Below are positions 51,063 to 61,560 of a stretch of 64,000 nucleotides of DNA, piece after piece. The position numbers were made by a program, and so were the translations under genes. The stretch's first letter is position 1; each line of letters begins with the position of its first letter. The notes under the pieces are model-generated. The model saw only the letters and a program-made list of their open reading frames with translations. It ran no database searches and was not told the origin of the DNA. The DNA comes from Pachypanchax playfairii (lineage: Eukaryota; Chordata; Actinopteri; Cyprinodontiformes; Aplocheilidae): assembly GCA_006937955.1 (NCBI GenBank), contig SSNP01000014.1, positions 439,777 to 503,776 on the forward strand, in the 5' to 3' direction.

Positions 51063-51113
<51 letters not shown>
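50411..51113. repeat. Two tandem 332-bp units with TG tracts and telomere-like motifs
   Basis: TG tract (50411-50450), unit 1 (50452-50731), TG tract, unit 2 (50784-51063), TG tract. The two units are almost identical over about 280 bp and offset by exactly 332. Each includes GGTTCTTGTGGGGACC, TAGGGTTAGGGGTTAGG and CGGTCCCCATAAGG. The TTAGGG-like cores resemble degenerate telomere repeats. The open frames in this block only read through the simple repeat. Confidence 0.88.
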
Positions 51114-51114
<1 letters not shown>

Positions 51115-54108
51115 CCAGAGTGGAGGTGAATTGGAGAAAAGAGACATAGTCAGTAAAAAAAGAGAAGAGAAAAAAAAACTGTGGAGGAAAGAGAAATAAC
51201 TAAGGTGCTCCAAGAGCTTGGCTTAGCTCCGTTCATGTAGTCCTGGCTTTCTGAATATATTTTCATTAAGGTTGCAGGGAAATAAGTTGTAGCCACTGAA
51301 AATATTTTGTAATGTCAGCTGTTATGATGGGCTTTGCTCTTGCTTTGGTTAAAGTAGATTTAAGTGTGGACAGAGTAGAGATGTCCATTGTGCAACTAAA
51401 AGCAAAAGAAATTTGAATGCAACTAAGAAAAAATATTAACTATGATTGACCTGTGCTGGAAATGGATCAGAACCACAGTGATATACACTGAATGGTGCTG
51501 TGCATCTGTCCTGTGGCTGATATGAAACATACCTGGACACACCTTCAACAACAGTGCAACATGATAAAATACAGCCTATATTAGTTTAACACTACACTGA
51601 GTTTTAAAATAATATGATGACAAAAAAGGTTTATTCAATTTTACTGACTTTCATTTTTTAAATTTGAACAAAGACCACTCATTAGAAAGACTATACAACA
51701 CTTTAATTAAACTTCACAAAAAATACAAAAAAAGAACTCTAGTGCAAAAAAATTAAAATAAATAAACAGGCTGCAGGTGTGCATAACTGTATTTCAGTAA
51801 ATTAGGGGTAAGTTTACTTTGCTTTCTGAATTTTGCATAGGTGACAAAGGTGATAGACCTGTTGAACATACCATTGTTCTGTGCTTAGATAGTTAGTGAT
51901 TTGAATTTTGACGTAAAACCAAGTTAAACAGCATATGATAGTATCAGTTTATCACCGGTATACTGATAAATGTTCAGTTTCAGACCAGAGTCCAACTTAA
52001 GATGCAATCAGCGGTAAGAAAATTAGGTTTCAGTTAATGTATCAAAGTGTCACTAGATATCGCTGATCTGAGCAAAGAATTAAATATTGTATAGATCATG
52101 TGACTTGTTGATGTCACTGTTAACATGTAAAACTGAAGAGCCTTTGCTTTGGTTTATTCAAACGAATTTCGGCTCTATATGTATTATTTAGATTTACTGT
52201 CTTTTTCACAGCAGTTCTGTGTCCTCGTTAAAAGTGAAAGGTTTTACTTGTGTACACTGTCTATCTTTAAATACAGGAACTGCTGGAGAGGGATAAACAA
52301 ACTAAGAGTCAAATCTTTCTTCAAGGAGTCTAAACAATACAAGAGGGTCCTATGATTCACAATATCAAAAAAAAATGTATTCTAAAAATCTTACAGTGTT
52401 TTGTTTGACCAGACTTTTAAATAGAGCATGTTTTTGATCAGTTTTATTTTTTCTTCTAGTACTTAAATACTCTGGCTGGAAATACTGGTTTAAAAGACAA
52501 AAGCCAAGGCAACAAACTCTTGATGAAACTAATGAAAACAAGCAAAGGAATAATATGGGTGAAGTAAAAGTCTAAAATAGCTGCTGGAGTCTGCTCACTA
52601 TCTCATTATAGCTCAGTCCCGACAGTGAGATGAATAAACAGATGGATGTGTCCGAGCACGCACATTTTATGCTTTCTAAGAAGTGTCTGGTTCTGGCTCT
52701 CACTATGACTCACTGTCACACAGTGTTACACACTTCCTTACTTAGAGAGCAGACAAACATCCCCCCACCCCACCTGACATGTAGTTTTACATACACACAG
52801 AGAGACAGTTTGGAGATGAACAGGTATGCCCCATTAAATGCACTAATGCTCTGGAATCAATATAAATAAGCAGTGACACAATGTCAAAGATAGGACAAAA
52901 GCAATCAAATAAAATAAATTATTCAGAGTTTCATATTCATAAAAATATTTTTTAATTCAAACTTTTTTCAATTCCAACTACATTTCTTCAAATTTGTAAA
53001 GATTTATTTGTTTTGCTTCTTTCTTGTTGCTGCGTTAGCATTTCCCACACAATCTATATGATGAAACAGACCACGGTCATAAACAGGTGTGATGAATGAT
53101 TTAGTAAAATGCAAATGTTAAGAAGCTCAATTCGTGTATAAAGAGATGCTAATGACCTTGAAGAACTTGTAGTTTCCTGAGGAAGTTAGCAAATGCTGGA
53201 CACAAATACAGTATCACAGCAGGACAGCAGCTGTGGGATCCAGTGAGAAGTTGGCCTATGTTGAGTTAACAGAAAGAGGAGTTGCCTCAAACAGGGGCCC
53301 AGTCCAAAAGGGAAAATAAAGTGCAGTTTACACTTTTAGACAAGCCTGGACTTGTCCCTGCTACACACATTATGCCCACTGTAAAGGACAAATTAAAAAC
53401 TCTCATTCTTTGTTTGTTTTTCTCTCTTTATTTTTTTTTTGCATTTATTATTTATTGCTGTTATTACTACAGATGGTTTGCACACAGTTTTTTTAAGGCT
53501 GAAACAAAAGTTACACATGCATTTGCATGAATAAATGTGATTTTTAGTGGTTATATACGTTATAAAAGAAATGCAGATTATGAATGTAATTGCAGTATCA
53601 AAGTTGAGAATTGTTGCTTGGCATAATCGGAATAATTATAGTTGTTTTAAAAAAAAAAATTTTTCAGGTCTATTTAGATTTTTCTAAAATAAGGTAGAAA
53701 CTAGTATTGGAGTTTAGAGTTATTTTTTTTTAACTTGAGTATTTTGTTTCAATTGTAAGCTCAACCAAAAACCATACATTTGCCCCATTAGGACTTATTT
53801 CATAACAGCTTTTTTGTGACAGCCAATCATTGCATTGCGCTGGTTCAACCACTCATCTAATTACTTGAAAAAATGGCTCCCCAGAGAGAAACTCTCAATC
53901 TAAGGGTAGGAGCTAAAAACAGATCTATGAACTACAATCAGCTGCTTTTTTGGGCTCAAAAAGAATGAGGAATTCATAACACAAGAACTGTACCAGCAGT
54001 CTGAAAGTATTTAATGTATCCTGTTATTCACATGTTAATTGTTTATTAATTTTCTCAATACTGATGACAAAATGTAAATATTTTGAAACAGATTGCAATG
54101 GTTCAGAC

Positions 54109-54321
54109 CAGGGGTGGCCAACTCCCGGCCTCAAGAGCCACTGTCCTGCACATTTTAGATGTTCCCCTGCTTCAGCACACCTGATTCAAATCTGCAACCT
54201 CTCAGCAAGTCCTGTAGAAGCCTGTTAACGACCTGTTCATCTGCAGCAGGTGTGTTGAAGCAGGGAAACATCTAAAATGTGCAGGATAGTGGCTCTCGAG
54301 GCCTGGAGTTGGCCACCCCTG
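54109..54321. mobile_element. hAT-type miniature element, 213 bp, second copy
   Basis: Begins CAGGGGTGGCC and ends GGCCACCCCTG, with the same foldback body and the same length as the element at 24265. Flanks GTTCAGAC (54101-54108) and GCTCAGAC (54322-54329) differ at one base. A third, decayed partial copy may lie at about 59550-59690. Confidence 0.85.
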
Positions 54322-54576
54322 GCTCAGACTGAGCAAACTCCAAAGTTCATCAACAATTATATCTGCAGATATAAATTACCAAAAGTATAAAACACATTAG
54401 TTGTTGATGAGCAGTGCACAATGTGGACTGTGTGTAGACACATGCTGAGACATTAGACCAGTTTGTTTTCATGTATATGTAATTTACCCTAGATGTTATG
54501 TGAATGTGTGCAGTGCAATCATTACTGTAGTGTTAATAGAGCTCAGCTCCTTAAAAAGACTTGAAAATTGTCCAGT

Positions 54577-54850
54577 CCAACCTTCCATCTGTTTATAGAC
54601 ATGAACACATCACATACACCCGCACACCTAGGGTCAACACCTAGGGTCAATTTAGAGTCGCCAACTAACCTAACGTACAAAAGTTCTGAATCTGAGGGAG
54701 AAAACTGGAGTACTCGTTGTAAACTCAAGCATGTTCGCAGAGAACATCCGAACTCCATGCAGAAATGTCCCAGCTGACTTCCAAACCCAGAACCTTCTTG
54801 CTGCAAGGGAACAGTGCTACCAACTGTTCTACAGTGTAGCCTTTTGCAGA
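54577..54850 (+). repeat. Teleost interspersed repeat, copy 4
   Basis: CACCTAGGGTCAATTTAGAG, TCGCCAACTAACCTAAC, GGGAGAAAACTGGAGTACTC and CAGAACCTTCTTGCTGCAAGG follow in the order of a well-known dispersed fish repeat. The CACCTAGGGTCAA piece is itself duplicated in tandem. Confidence 0.6.
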
Positions 54851-55983
54851 TGGTCTGTAAACAGAGCAGCTGCTTTGGGATGCAGTGGGGCAGCATAAAC
54901 ATGAGGCTTAAGCCATGGGGACATGCTACCACTGCAATGCACAACTTCCTTTCACTCCATCGCAAAACAGGGTCTAGTTTGACTCTCATTTCCATATCAG
55001 ATCAAGGCTGTAGGACCCATAAGAGCACCAAGACAATCAAGAGTAGCACAAACAATGTTGTACATGTTGTTGTCCTCAAGCAGCAAAAACATGCTGTAAC
55101 ATGATAGCATTTGTGTGAATGAAAGATAACTGCAGAGCAAACATTTGTGTCCATATGCCTCTGTAATCAATTGTTTAACGAGTCAGTATGGTAGGAAATA
55201 TTTAGTAATTCCTAAACATTTTGTTTTTTTCTTTGTGTCTGCAGTACAAATGTTTTAAATTAAAAAAAGTTTAAAAACCATTATTACAATCTTTATAAAT
55301 TAGAACCACATGCACGCAGAGCTGCAGATGATACTGCAGAACGGACACAAAATCATGTTCAAGTCCTTTTGATTCTTTAAATGAAGTCTGAATGGTGGGA
55401 AATACTTTCTTCAGATGTATTTTTCTAAACACAACTTTTCAAAGCATTCTGTCATTGTCTTTTTTTGCGGTGCAAACATTTTAATTTACCAAAAAACTTT
55501 ATTAGAAACAGAACAAATTGGAACAGCATGCACACAGAGCTGCAAGGAAAATGCCTAATGTGATCTCTACCATACGCAAAGACTGAATTTGTTTTATACT
55601 TGAAACACACCCCCTTTGACAACACATCTCAGACATACTTATTTTGGTTTTTACTGCATTAATCCCATTCAGTTGGGGGTCTGAGTTGTTATGTGGAATC
55701 TGTGGTAACATGCACTACCATCCATTGCGATGAAGCCTCTGTGATCCCTACATGTTGCCTCGTGGCCCAAGTGCCATAAATCCAGTAAGTTATTCCCATT
55801 ATTTTGGGACTGACTCAGTGACCAAAATTTGTGCACGGAGTATAAACCCAGAAACCAAACACCAGATAAATGTTAAATCTTGTAATTACTCTTGAAACTG
55901 CTGCTCAACAAGAAAATGGAAGATAAAGTATGTATAGTGTAACATTCTAAGGAAGTGACATCAAAAAGTGTGGGGTACTGTAC

Positions 55984-56105
55984 CTTCAGCCTCTCGTGGG
56001 GACCAGTGTCCAGAAGGGTCGCATGGTCGTGGAGACGAAGAGTTGGAGGCATACTGCAGAAGAACTCTCGCCTCAGTACATTTATCACACACTGATCCCA
56101 CTTCT
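55984..56105 (-). CDS. pappa: pappa in-window exon 4: cysteine-containing linker
   Basis: This 122-bp exon encodes residues 211-251. It reads EVGSVCDKC, then a VLLQYASNSSSPRPC stretch with an N-S-S sequon, then SGHWSPREAEG. All match pappalysin in order and cysteine positions. It lies 182 bp downstream of exon 3 and is followed by a 6.3-kb intron. The acceptor is TTTCCTAG at 56107-56106 and the donor is AAG|GTACAG at 55983. The exon shows no clear ORF beginning with a start codon in its frame, so it is easy to miss by ORF length alone. Confidence 0.92.
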
Positions 56106-56287
56106 CTAGGAAACCAACAAGCAGCAATAGAAACCAACTTAGATACAGATCAGAAACATGCACTTTAAGTTGTATTAACAGGTGCACTACGATCTATCAC
56201 CTCACATTTTACTGATTGATCTCAACAAATTTATTACCACAGAAATCCATCTTTATATTGCAATTTTTGTACAATAATTTGTTTCAC

Positions 56288-56480
56288 CTGTCAAAAAACT
56301 GTCCAGAAATTGGTGGAAACCATTCCAAGGTGATTGAGTTGTGATGCTGCTCAACTACTTGAGGGGCCATCACCACTGGAGGAGGTTTGGAGGAGGGTTG
56401 CCATGTTTGGTAAACAAGATCCAGGTAGCAGTGCATCCTTGCCACCTGGTTCGGTGTGAACGAATTTGTGCAAGTATCAT
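56288..56480 (-). CDS. pappa: pappa in-window exon 3: end of protease domain into fibronectin-III-like segment
   Basis: The exon is 193 bp and covers residues 147-210 plus two bases of the next codon. It starts by completing an Asp codon (MSYAD-DTCTNSF) and carries the highly conserved block FTPNQVARMHCYLDLVYQ, where the protease domain ends. It continues into a proline-rich link and a beta-strand pattern SITLEWFPP like that of a fibronectin type III fold. The acceptor is TTATCCACAG at 56482-56481 and the donor is GTGAAA at 56287. All cysteines expected from the human protein in this stretch are present. Confidence 0.94.
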
Positions 56481-56982
56481 CTGTGGATAAAGAAGTAGTT
56501 TTAAGTGTCAAATCGATTTTGTATTGAGGATCCTTCTTCAAAAATATATTATATGCTCATTTAAAAATGTATGCCAGCACTGAGTTTCAAAACAATTTGG
56601 CACAGTCGAAACGAGAATAAAAGATCAGCCAGACTGTCTTCTGAAAAGACGGTTGCATAAAAAGAATGAGGTATTAAATTATTCCAAAGGTCCACATCAC
56701 ATGGGTAAAAAGAGACACCTGTTCATTTTAAGCAGTATAGCTTTTTCCATGCAACTAAGACAAAAGAAATGACTATGGCATAAATCGACAGACATGAAAG
56801 GATGTCCTTCCTGCTGTGTTTTTCCAATGCTTTTCCCAGCTAAATTCCACATGTCTGGGTATGCATATAGACACAACAAATTCCTCTTTTGTGATCTTTT
56901 TCAATTTTTGCATGAGAGGTATACTGTAGCTGTAAATTTCACACAGGTAAGAAGTAAAAACCACATGGCAGCCTTGTCTTAC
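56481..56982 (-). other. Intron 2-3 of pappa
   Basis: A 502-bp intron between the active-site exon and the next exon. Nothing recognised. Confidence 0.9.
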
Positions 56983-57276
56983 CTGCATAACTCATATAGT
57001 TGTTAAACGGTGTGTGTGTAAATTGCTGACAGCCACATGTTTCATTCCCTGGTTCGGGATCACTGCAGCCTTTGTATTTGGGTGTGGGATTGGTGTCAGC
57101 ACACAGATCTCCGGTCTCCATCGAGGGCTCAGTTTCCAGACATGCGTCGTTACATGAATCAATCTCCGATATGCCTCGAAACACATGGTACAATCCGAGG
57201 CTATGTCCAATCTCGTGGACCATTGTGTCAGTGTGACCAAATGTCCCATAGAAAGAAGGATTCAGCACAATTCCTC
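56983..57276 (-). CDS. pappa: pappa in-window exon 2: zinc-binding active site and Met-turn
   Basis: This 294-bp exon encodes residues 49-146. It holds the elongated metzincin zinc motif HEIGHSLGLYH at residues 69-79 (57217-57185). His69, His73 and His79 should bind zinc and Glu70 should be the general base. The Met-turn NYMSYA follows, with Met143. Between them is the pappalysin-specific acidic, cysteine-rich segment (ETEPSMETGDLC). The catalytic set is intact, so the enzyme should be active. An extra cysteine at residue 131 (57031-57029) is not in the human PAPPA or PAPPA2 sequences I remember. The acceptor TTTTCAG and donor GTAAGA are both canonical. Confidence 0.95.
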
Positions 57277-57964
57277 CTGAAAAGCATGGAAAATAAACAA
57301 ACAATGTAACTAATTACTGCCGAGGCTTCTTTACAGAGAGTGATGACCCCATTACACTCTCCACAAGCTGGGTGACCAATTAAATTGTGGTTGAAAAGCA
57401 AAAAATCTGTTTGCAAATATGTGCTAGAAGATTCTGCCATGCTAGCAATGCTACCATATGATGGAGTTATGACCCCGGCATGACACCAGTGTGGTCGATG
57501 CTTGTTGAAATTCTCAGTGACCAAGCATCGTTGATGTGCATGGGCCTTAGGTTATGGATATGCTCTTACCCCTGCCACTAAACCTCATCCAGGACCACAA
57601 GACATGCTAACAACAATGATAACTACTAAGATGTTGCTATGTAACTTTTCAGAAATTGATGTTTTCATGAGTAATAGGAAACTCAATACATTCTTGTCAA
57701 GAGCATACAACACCAGCTACATTTTTGCAGATTTTTGATATTGTAGCAGGGTTGTCATCCAGAACGAGAAGGTTCTTCTTTAATATACATGTAAGATTAT
57801 TGTAGAAGAAAGATTTAGCTTTATTATCACCTTCTTCTTGCTTGGAGTTATGGTAAAGACTGCTTGAAATGTGTACTGTATTACTCAAAATAAACAATCT
57901 GGTGTTTACCAAAGACAAGATGTGTGCATGTTTTTGTGTGTTTGTGTTTTTGTTTGTTTTCTAC
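57277..57964 (-). other. Intron 1-2 of pappa
   Basis: A 688-bp intron. The short open frames on both strands are shadows of exons or chance. Confidence 0.9.
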
Positions 57965-58110
57965 CCAAATATGTAAGGGCTTCTTTGTCCCAGGGCCAAG
58001 TCGCAACCCCAGCAAGATCTTCATCAGAAGAATTGGCAAAGAAGACATTCAGGTGGGTCGAACCATCCAAGTGTAGAATCTCTTTCAGCTCTTTCACATC
58101 CAAATAAGCT
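57965..58110 (-). CDS. pappa: pappa in-window exon 1: protease domain before the zinc motif
   Basis: The exon is 146 bp: one base finishing a codon, 48 codons, and one base of the next. Residues 1-48 begin AYLDVKEL and contain an FFANSS segment with an N-x-S glycosylation sequon, then ATWPWDKEALTYL, typical of the pappalysin catalytic domain just upstream of the active site. The acceptor is TTTTCAAG at 58112-58111 after a pyrimidine-rich tract. The donor is GTAGAA at 57964. The exon joins exon 2 through a split Gly codon. The preceding exon, which should carry the LNR1/2 insertion, was not found up to 64000. A second AG two bases downstream of the chosen acceptor cannot be fully excluded without that exon. 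Confidence 0.88.
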
Positions 58111-59323
58111 CTTGAAAAGAAAGAAATAACAATAAACATTTCACATTGAGTTAATTGCTTAAAGATGAAAATAGTCCTTCCTTTAAAAATGGCCAACAGG
58201 AGCTAAAACTGTGGTATTCTTTAGAAAAGTTTGTGAAAAGTCAAACAAGTTTAATTGAAGATTTATTTTCAATTGCCTCTAAAAGTCATTATTTAATGAC
58301 CAAAATTAAAGTTGATTTCACACTAAACCCTCTAGCCTGACGTGAATAAACTGTGCATACACATTTACATAGTCATATTAACAATAAGGTGTAAATTAAG
58401 CATCTTGACGGTGTTGATGTAGAATTTAGTGACTGAAGTGCAGTTTTACTAAAACAAAGTTCAAACGTGACAACAGTGTTATTTTTATAGAAGGTGTCTA
58501 GTTGTTGATGGACCCACTTTGAGAAAATATTGTTTTATGATGGTAAATAAAATTAAATCACTTGCTGATTATTATTATTAAGTGTGCACAAACTCCTTTC
58601 AGTGTTTTGCACCATTGTTTGTTTGGAGGGTGGTGGGTGTCGAAATTGTGCAACTGAACAGTGATTGTTTGGCTCTAAATGTTCATGAAAAATTACGAGC
58701 GGGTGGAAAGTAGGTCAACTTCCACCTAATCCCAATTTGCAATCTCAACAAAATGTAATGAAACTGAAGTTTTTAGTTATTTTTTCTTTACTGGTCTAAG
58801 TTGTTTTAATATCTTATTTAGTTTTTTTTTCTCTTATTTCAGCTGTTAAAGTCCTTATTTTTAGTTCCACCCACAGCTGTCCTTCATCTATAATCAACTC
58901 ACCTGTTTGTAGTCAGTAATCAGCCTCACCAGCACTTATATTTGGGTGTTTTCTTTTTCCTGTTGTCAATCTTCAACAGTCAGTAAATTCTGCTCTTAAA
59001 GTTTTCTTTGGCGGTCCACTATGCCAACATTTTGCTTTAGTCTTTATTTGGGTTCTTCTATAATCACTGTTTTACAATTTAAACAAAAATGCAGTGTCCT
59101 GAACTTTAGGTTTTCCACCACAATTATTTTGCATCACACAGACAACAACCTCTTGTTTGGTATAAAAATGACCAGTTGTATACACTATTTTTTTTGTGTG
59201 TGTGTGGATTTTTTTTTCTCAAAGTAAAAACAGCTTTTCAGTCATGATATCTGTTGGTGGGGAAAAGTGTAACCCAACTGATTTCCTCATCTCCATGGTA
59301 ATATAAAGACTCACAAAAGTTCC

Positions 59324-59348
59324 TTTTTTTTTTTTTTTTTTTTTTTTT
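59324..59348. repeat. Poly(T) tract
   Basis: Twenty-five consecutive T; no retroposed body was identified beside it. Confidence 0.9.
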
Positions 59349-59549
59349 AAACTGGCACCAGTTTCTGAAAAAATACCATATGACAGACATTTCCTTCTAT
59401 GTATATTTCCCTGTAGCTTTCAATGGAGAAAATATTTTTAATAAGTTTGCTAAAAAATAAAAGGTCACTTGGTTGGGTCTAGAAAAAAGTTTCTAGCTTG
59501 AGTTTCCAAAGAGTTTTTGCTTATAATGTTGATCACATCTTAAAAAATG

Positions 59550-59690
59550 GTCAACAGGTCTAGTCCTTTATGCTATCCTGTGCATTTATGGTGGTTTTTT
59601 TTGTTTTTTGTTTTTTTTAATTTAGATGTGTTCCTGCTTCATCACACCTAATTGGAATGATCTGGTAATCAGGTTCTGTAGAACTTTAGT
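59550..59690. mobile_element. Decayed partial copy of the 213-bp hAT element
   Basis: CTATCCTGTGCATTTATGG, then TTTAGATGTGTTCCTGCTTC and TCACACCTAATTGG, follow the left half of the elements at 24265 and 54109 with many changes and T-rich insertions. No ends or target duplication are kept. Confidence 0.45.
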
Positions 59691-61233
59691 TTTTACTTCA
59701 GCAATACTGCAATTAGACACATTGATGTACAACTTGGCTGCATTTCAGAAACATTTACTTAACAAATGTTAAATGTTTTTTTAATAATTAAAGACAATGC
59801 ATGAGTGCATTATCCTCCATAAAGAAGTAAAGCTTTGCACCAGTTTTAGCCATCAGCCAAATTCCAGCTGCAATCCACATGTTACAGGATGAGTCTTCAT
59901 GACAACCCTAAATCCACTTATTGAACAACTCATAATACTGTGTATTTCCTTTTTTGTAGCAAAACTTATTTGTACTCACATCTACCTCATATCTTGGCGT
60001 TAATATTCTGAAAGGATCTCAGTTGTGCCTGACTCTTCCAAGTTAGCCTGAGACGGTCAGGTAGTCTGATGTCTTCCTCTTTTATGACCTAATGTTTTGT
60101 CTGAGGCCCTGAGAGTAGGAGAGGGCAACACTAATGATTGCAATCACTCAACATAATGAGATATCTTTGCAGCAGTGAAACTGTCATTCATTTTGTGAAC
60201 ACATTTTGCTCCGTGAGCCTGGCTGGTGGTCTTGGCAGACGGAATCAACAAGATCATTCTTCTTGGAAGAACCAGTAATCTGTTGCACATGCTGAGACGA
60301 TGGCTTAGTCTTCTTTCTTTTGACTTTTAGAAGGATTAGGAGACACCCATTCGGTCAATACGCAGACATAAATTTACCAGAAGCCAAACAATAAGAGTCA
60401 GCCACACAATTTAGATTCTGTTTTGTTTTTTGAGCTAAACTTTCCGCAAATTAAAAGAACACTTGTTGTGTTTTCATTCACTTTTTGGGGGGTCAAAAGC
60501 ACATTCTATGATTGAAACATGAGTTTTAAAAATGGCACCCAGTATTGTCCGCACATACTTTTTATTCAGTTGATAATAGCAAAGTATTGTTTTTCCATTT
60601 GGTAAAATTCAAATTAATTGCACTAAAACTGTAAAATGCGTGAACATATTTTAACCTTGATAAGGTTTTGTTTGTTTTGCTTCAACACAAACTCTGCATT
60701 TGCTTGTGATATTTTGCAGTTGGGGAAAAAAAAAAATACATGAAATTTAAGATTTTGACATGTGGAATAACATGTCACGTTTGCATGAAGGGGGATAAGA
60801 TAAAAAAAAATCAGCTTTAGCTTTATTGTGGTAGCATTTGTTGTGTTGACACGGATTCCTCTGACATTAACTACACGTTTCATATATTAATTACTACCTG
60901 CTGTCTGTCTGGTTAGTAAAATATCTCCATGAATCACTGGACAGATGTTAATATGACTGTCAGTGTAATGACTGACTAAATATCTACAGCTTATCGATTG
61001 GAGTCAATCAATTTATGATGACCACTACATCTAACTGACATTAGAAAATCAAACATTGCTATAATTTAATCAGTTTTACAGGCGCTGAGCTACAAGTTGA
61101 TGTGGTAGTAGCTGACCGTCATTCATGAGATCATGTGTTTTTTTTTGTTTGTTTTTTTTATTTAGATTTGATACTATGCAGATATAATTCGACCATTTCT
61201 CATGAAATGATCTTAGTTCAAAACTCTGACAGG

Positions 61234-61560
61234 CAGTGCTTAATTTGCAAATTAAAAGTTACCGGAACGTAAATAGCGCTATGAGACCAGAATTCACTGA
61301 CTGATACCAGAACGCACACACATACACAACCGTTGGACCAGACGCACAGCGGGTGTAAATCGTCAAACTGGGCTAAAGAAAGTGATGATAAGCCCAGAAG
61401 AAGTAAGTTATACTGCCTTTTTGGCATTTTGATGCCGCTGTTATTTATCCCAACTGGCGCCGTTAACAGATCCTAGCAAACAGTTACGGGAACACGCCCT
61501 TTCAAAATAAGACAGTTCCTGGATCTTGTTCCGGCAGGATCCGGCTCAAATTAAGCCCTG
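61234..61560. mobile_element. hAT-type miniature element, 327 bp, with exact 8-bp target duplication
   Basis: Starts CAGTGCTTAATTTG and ends CAAATTAAGCCCTG. CTGACAGG at 61226-61233 and 61561-61568 is an exact 8-bp duplication. The interior is CpG-rich relative to the intron and has no transposase frame. Confidence 0.87.

Larger units (their letters stand above)
49712..55983 (-). other. Intron 4-5 of pappa
   Basis: A 6.3-kb intron. The main features are a tandem pair of 332-bp units with TG tracts (50411-51113), a hAT element (54109-54321) and an interspersed repeat (54577-54850). The stretches 51.2-54.1 kb and 54.9-55.9 kb hold nothing recognised. Confidence 0.8.

Noticed and set aside
50682..51213. 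Open frames with long Thr-His or Cys-Val runs
   Set aside because: They only read through the TG/CA simple repeats between the 332-bp units.
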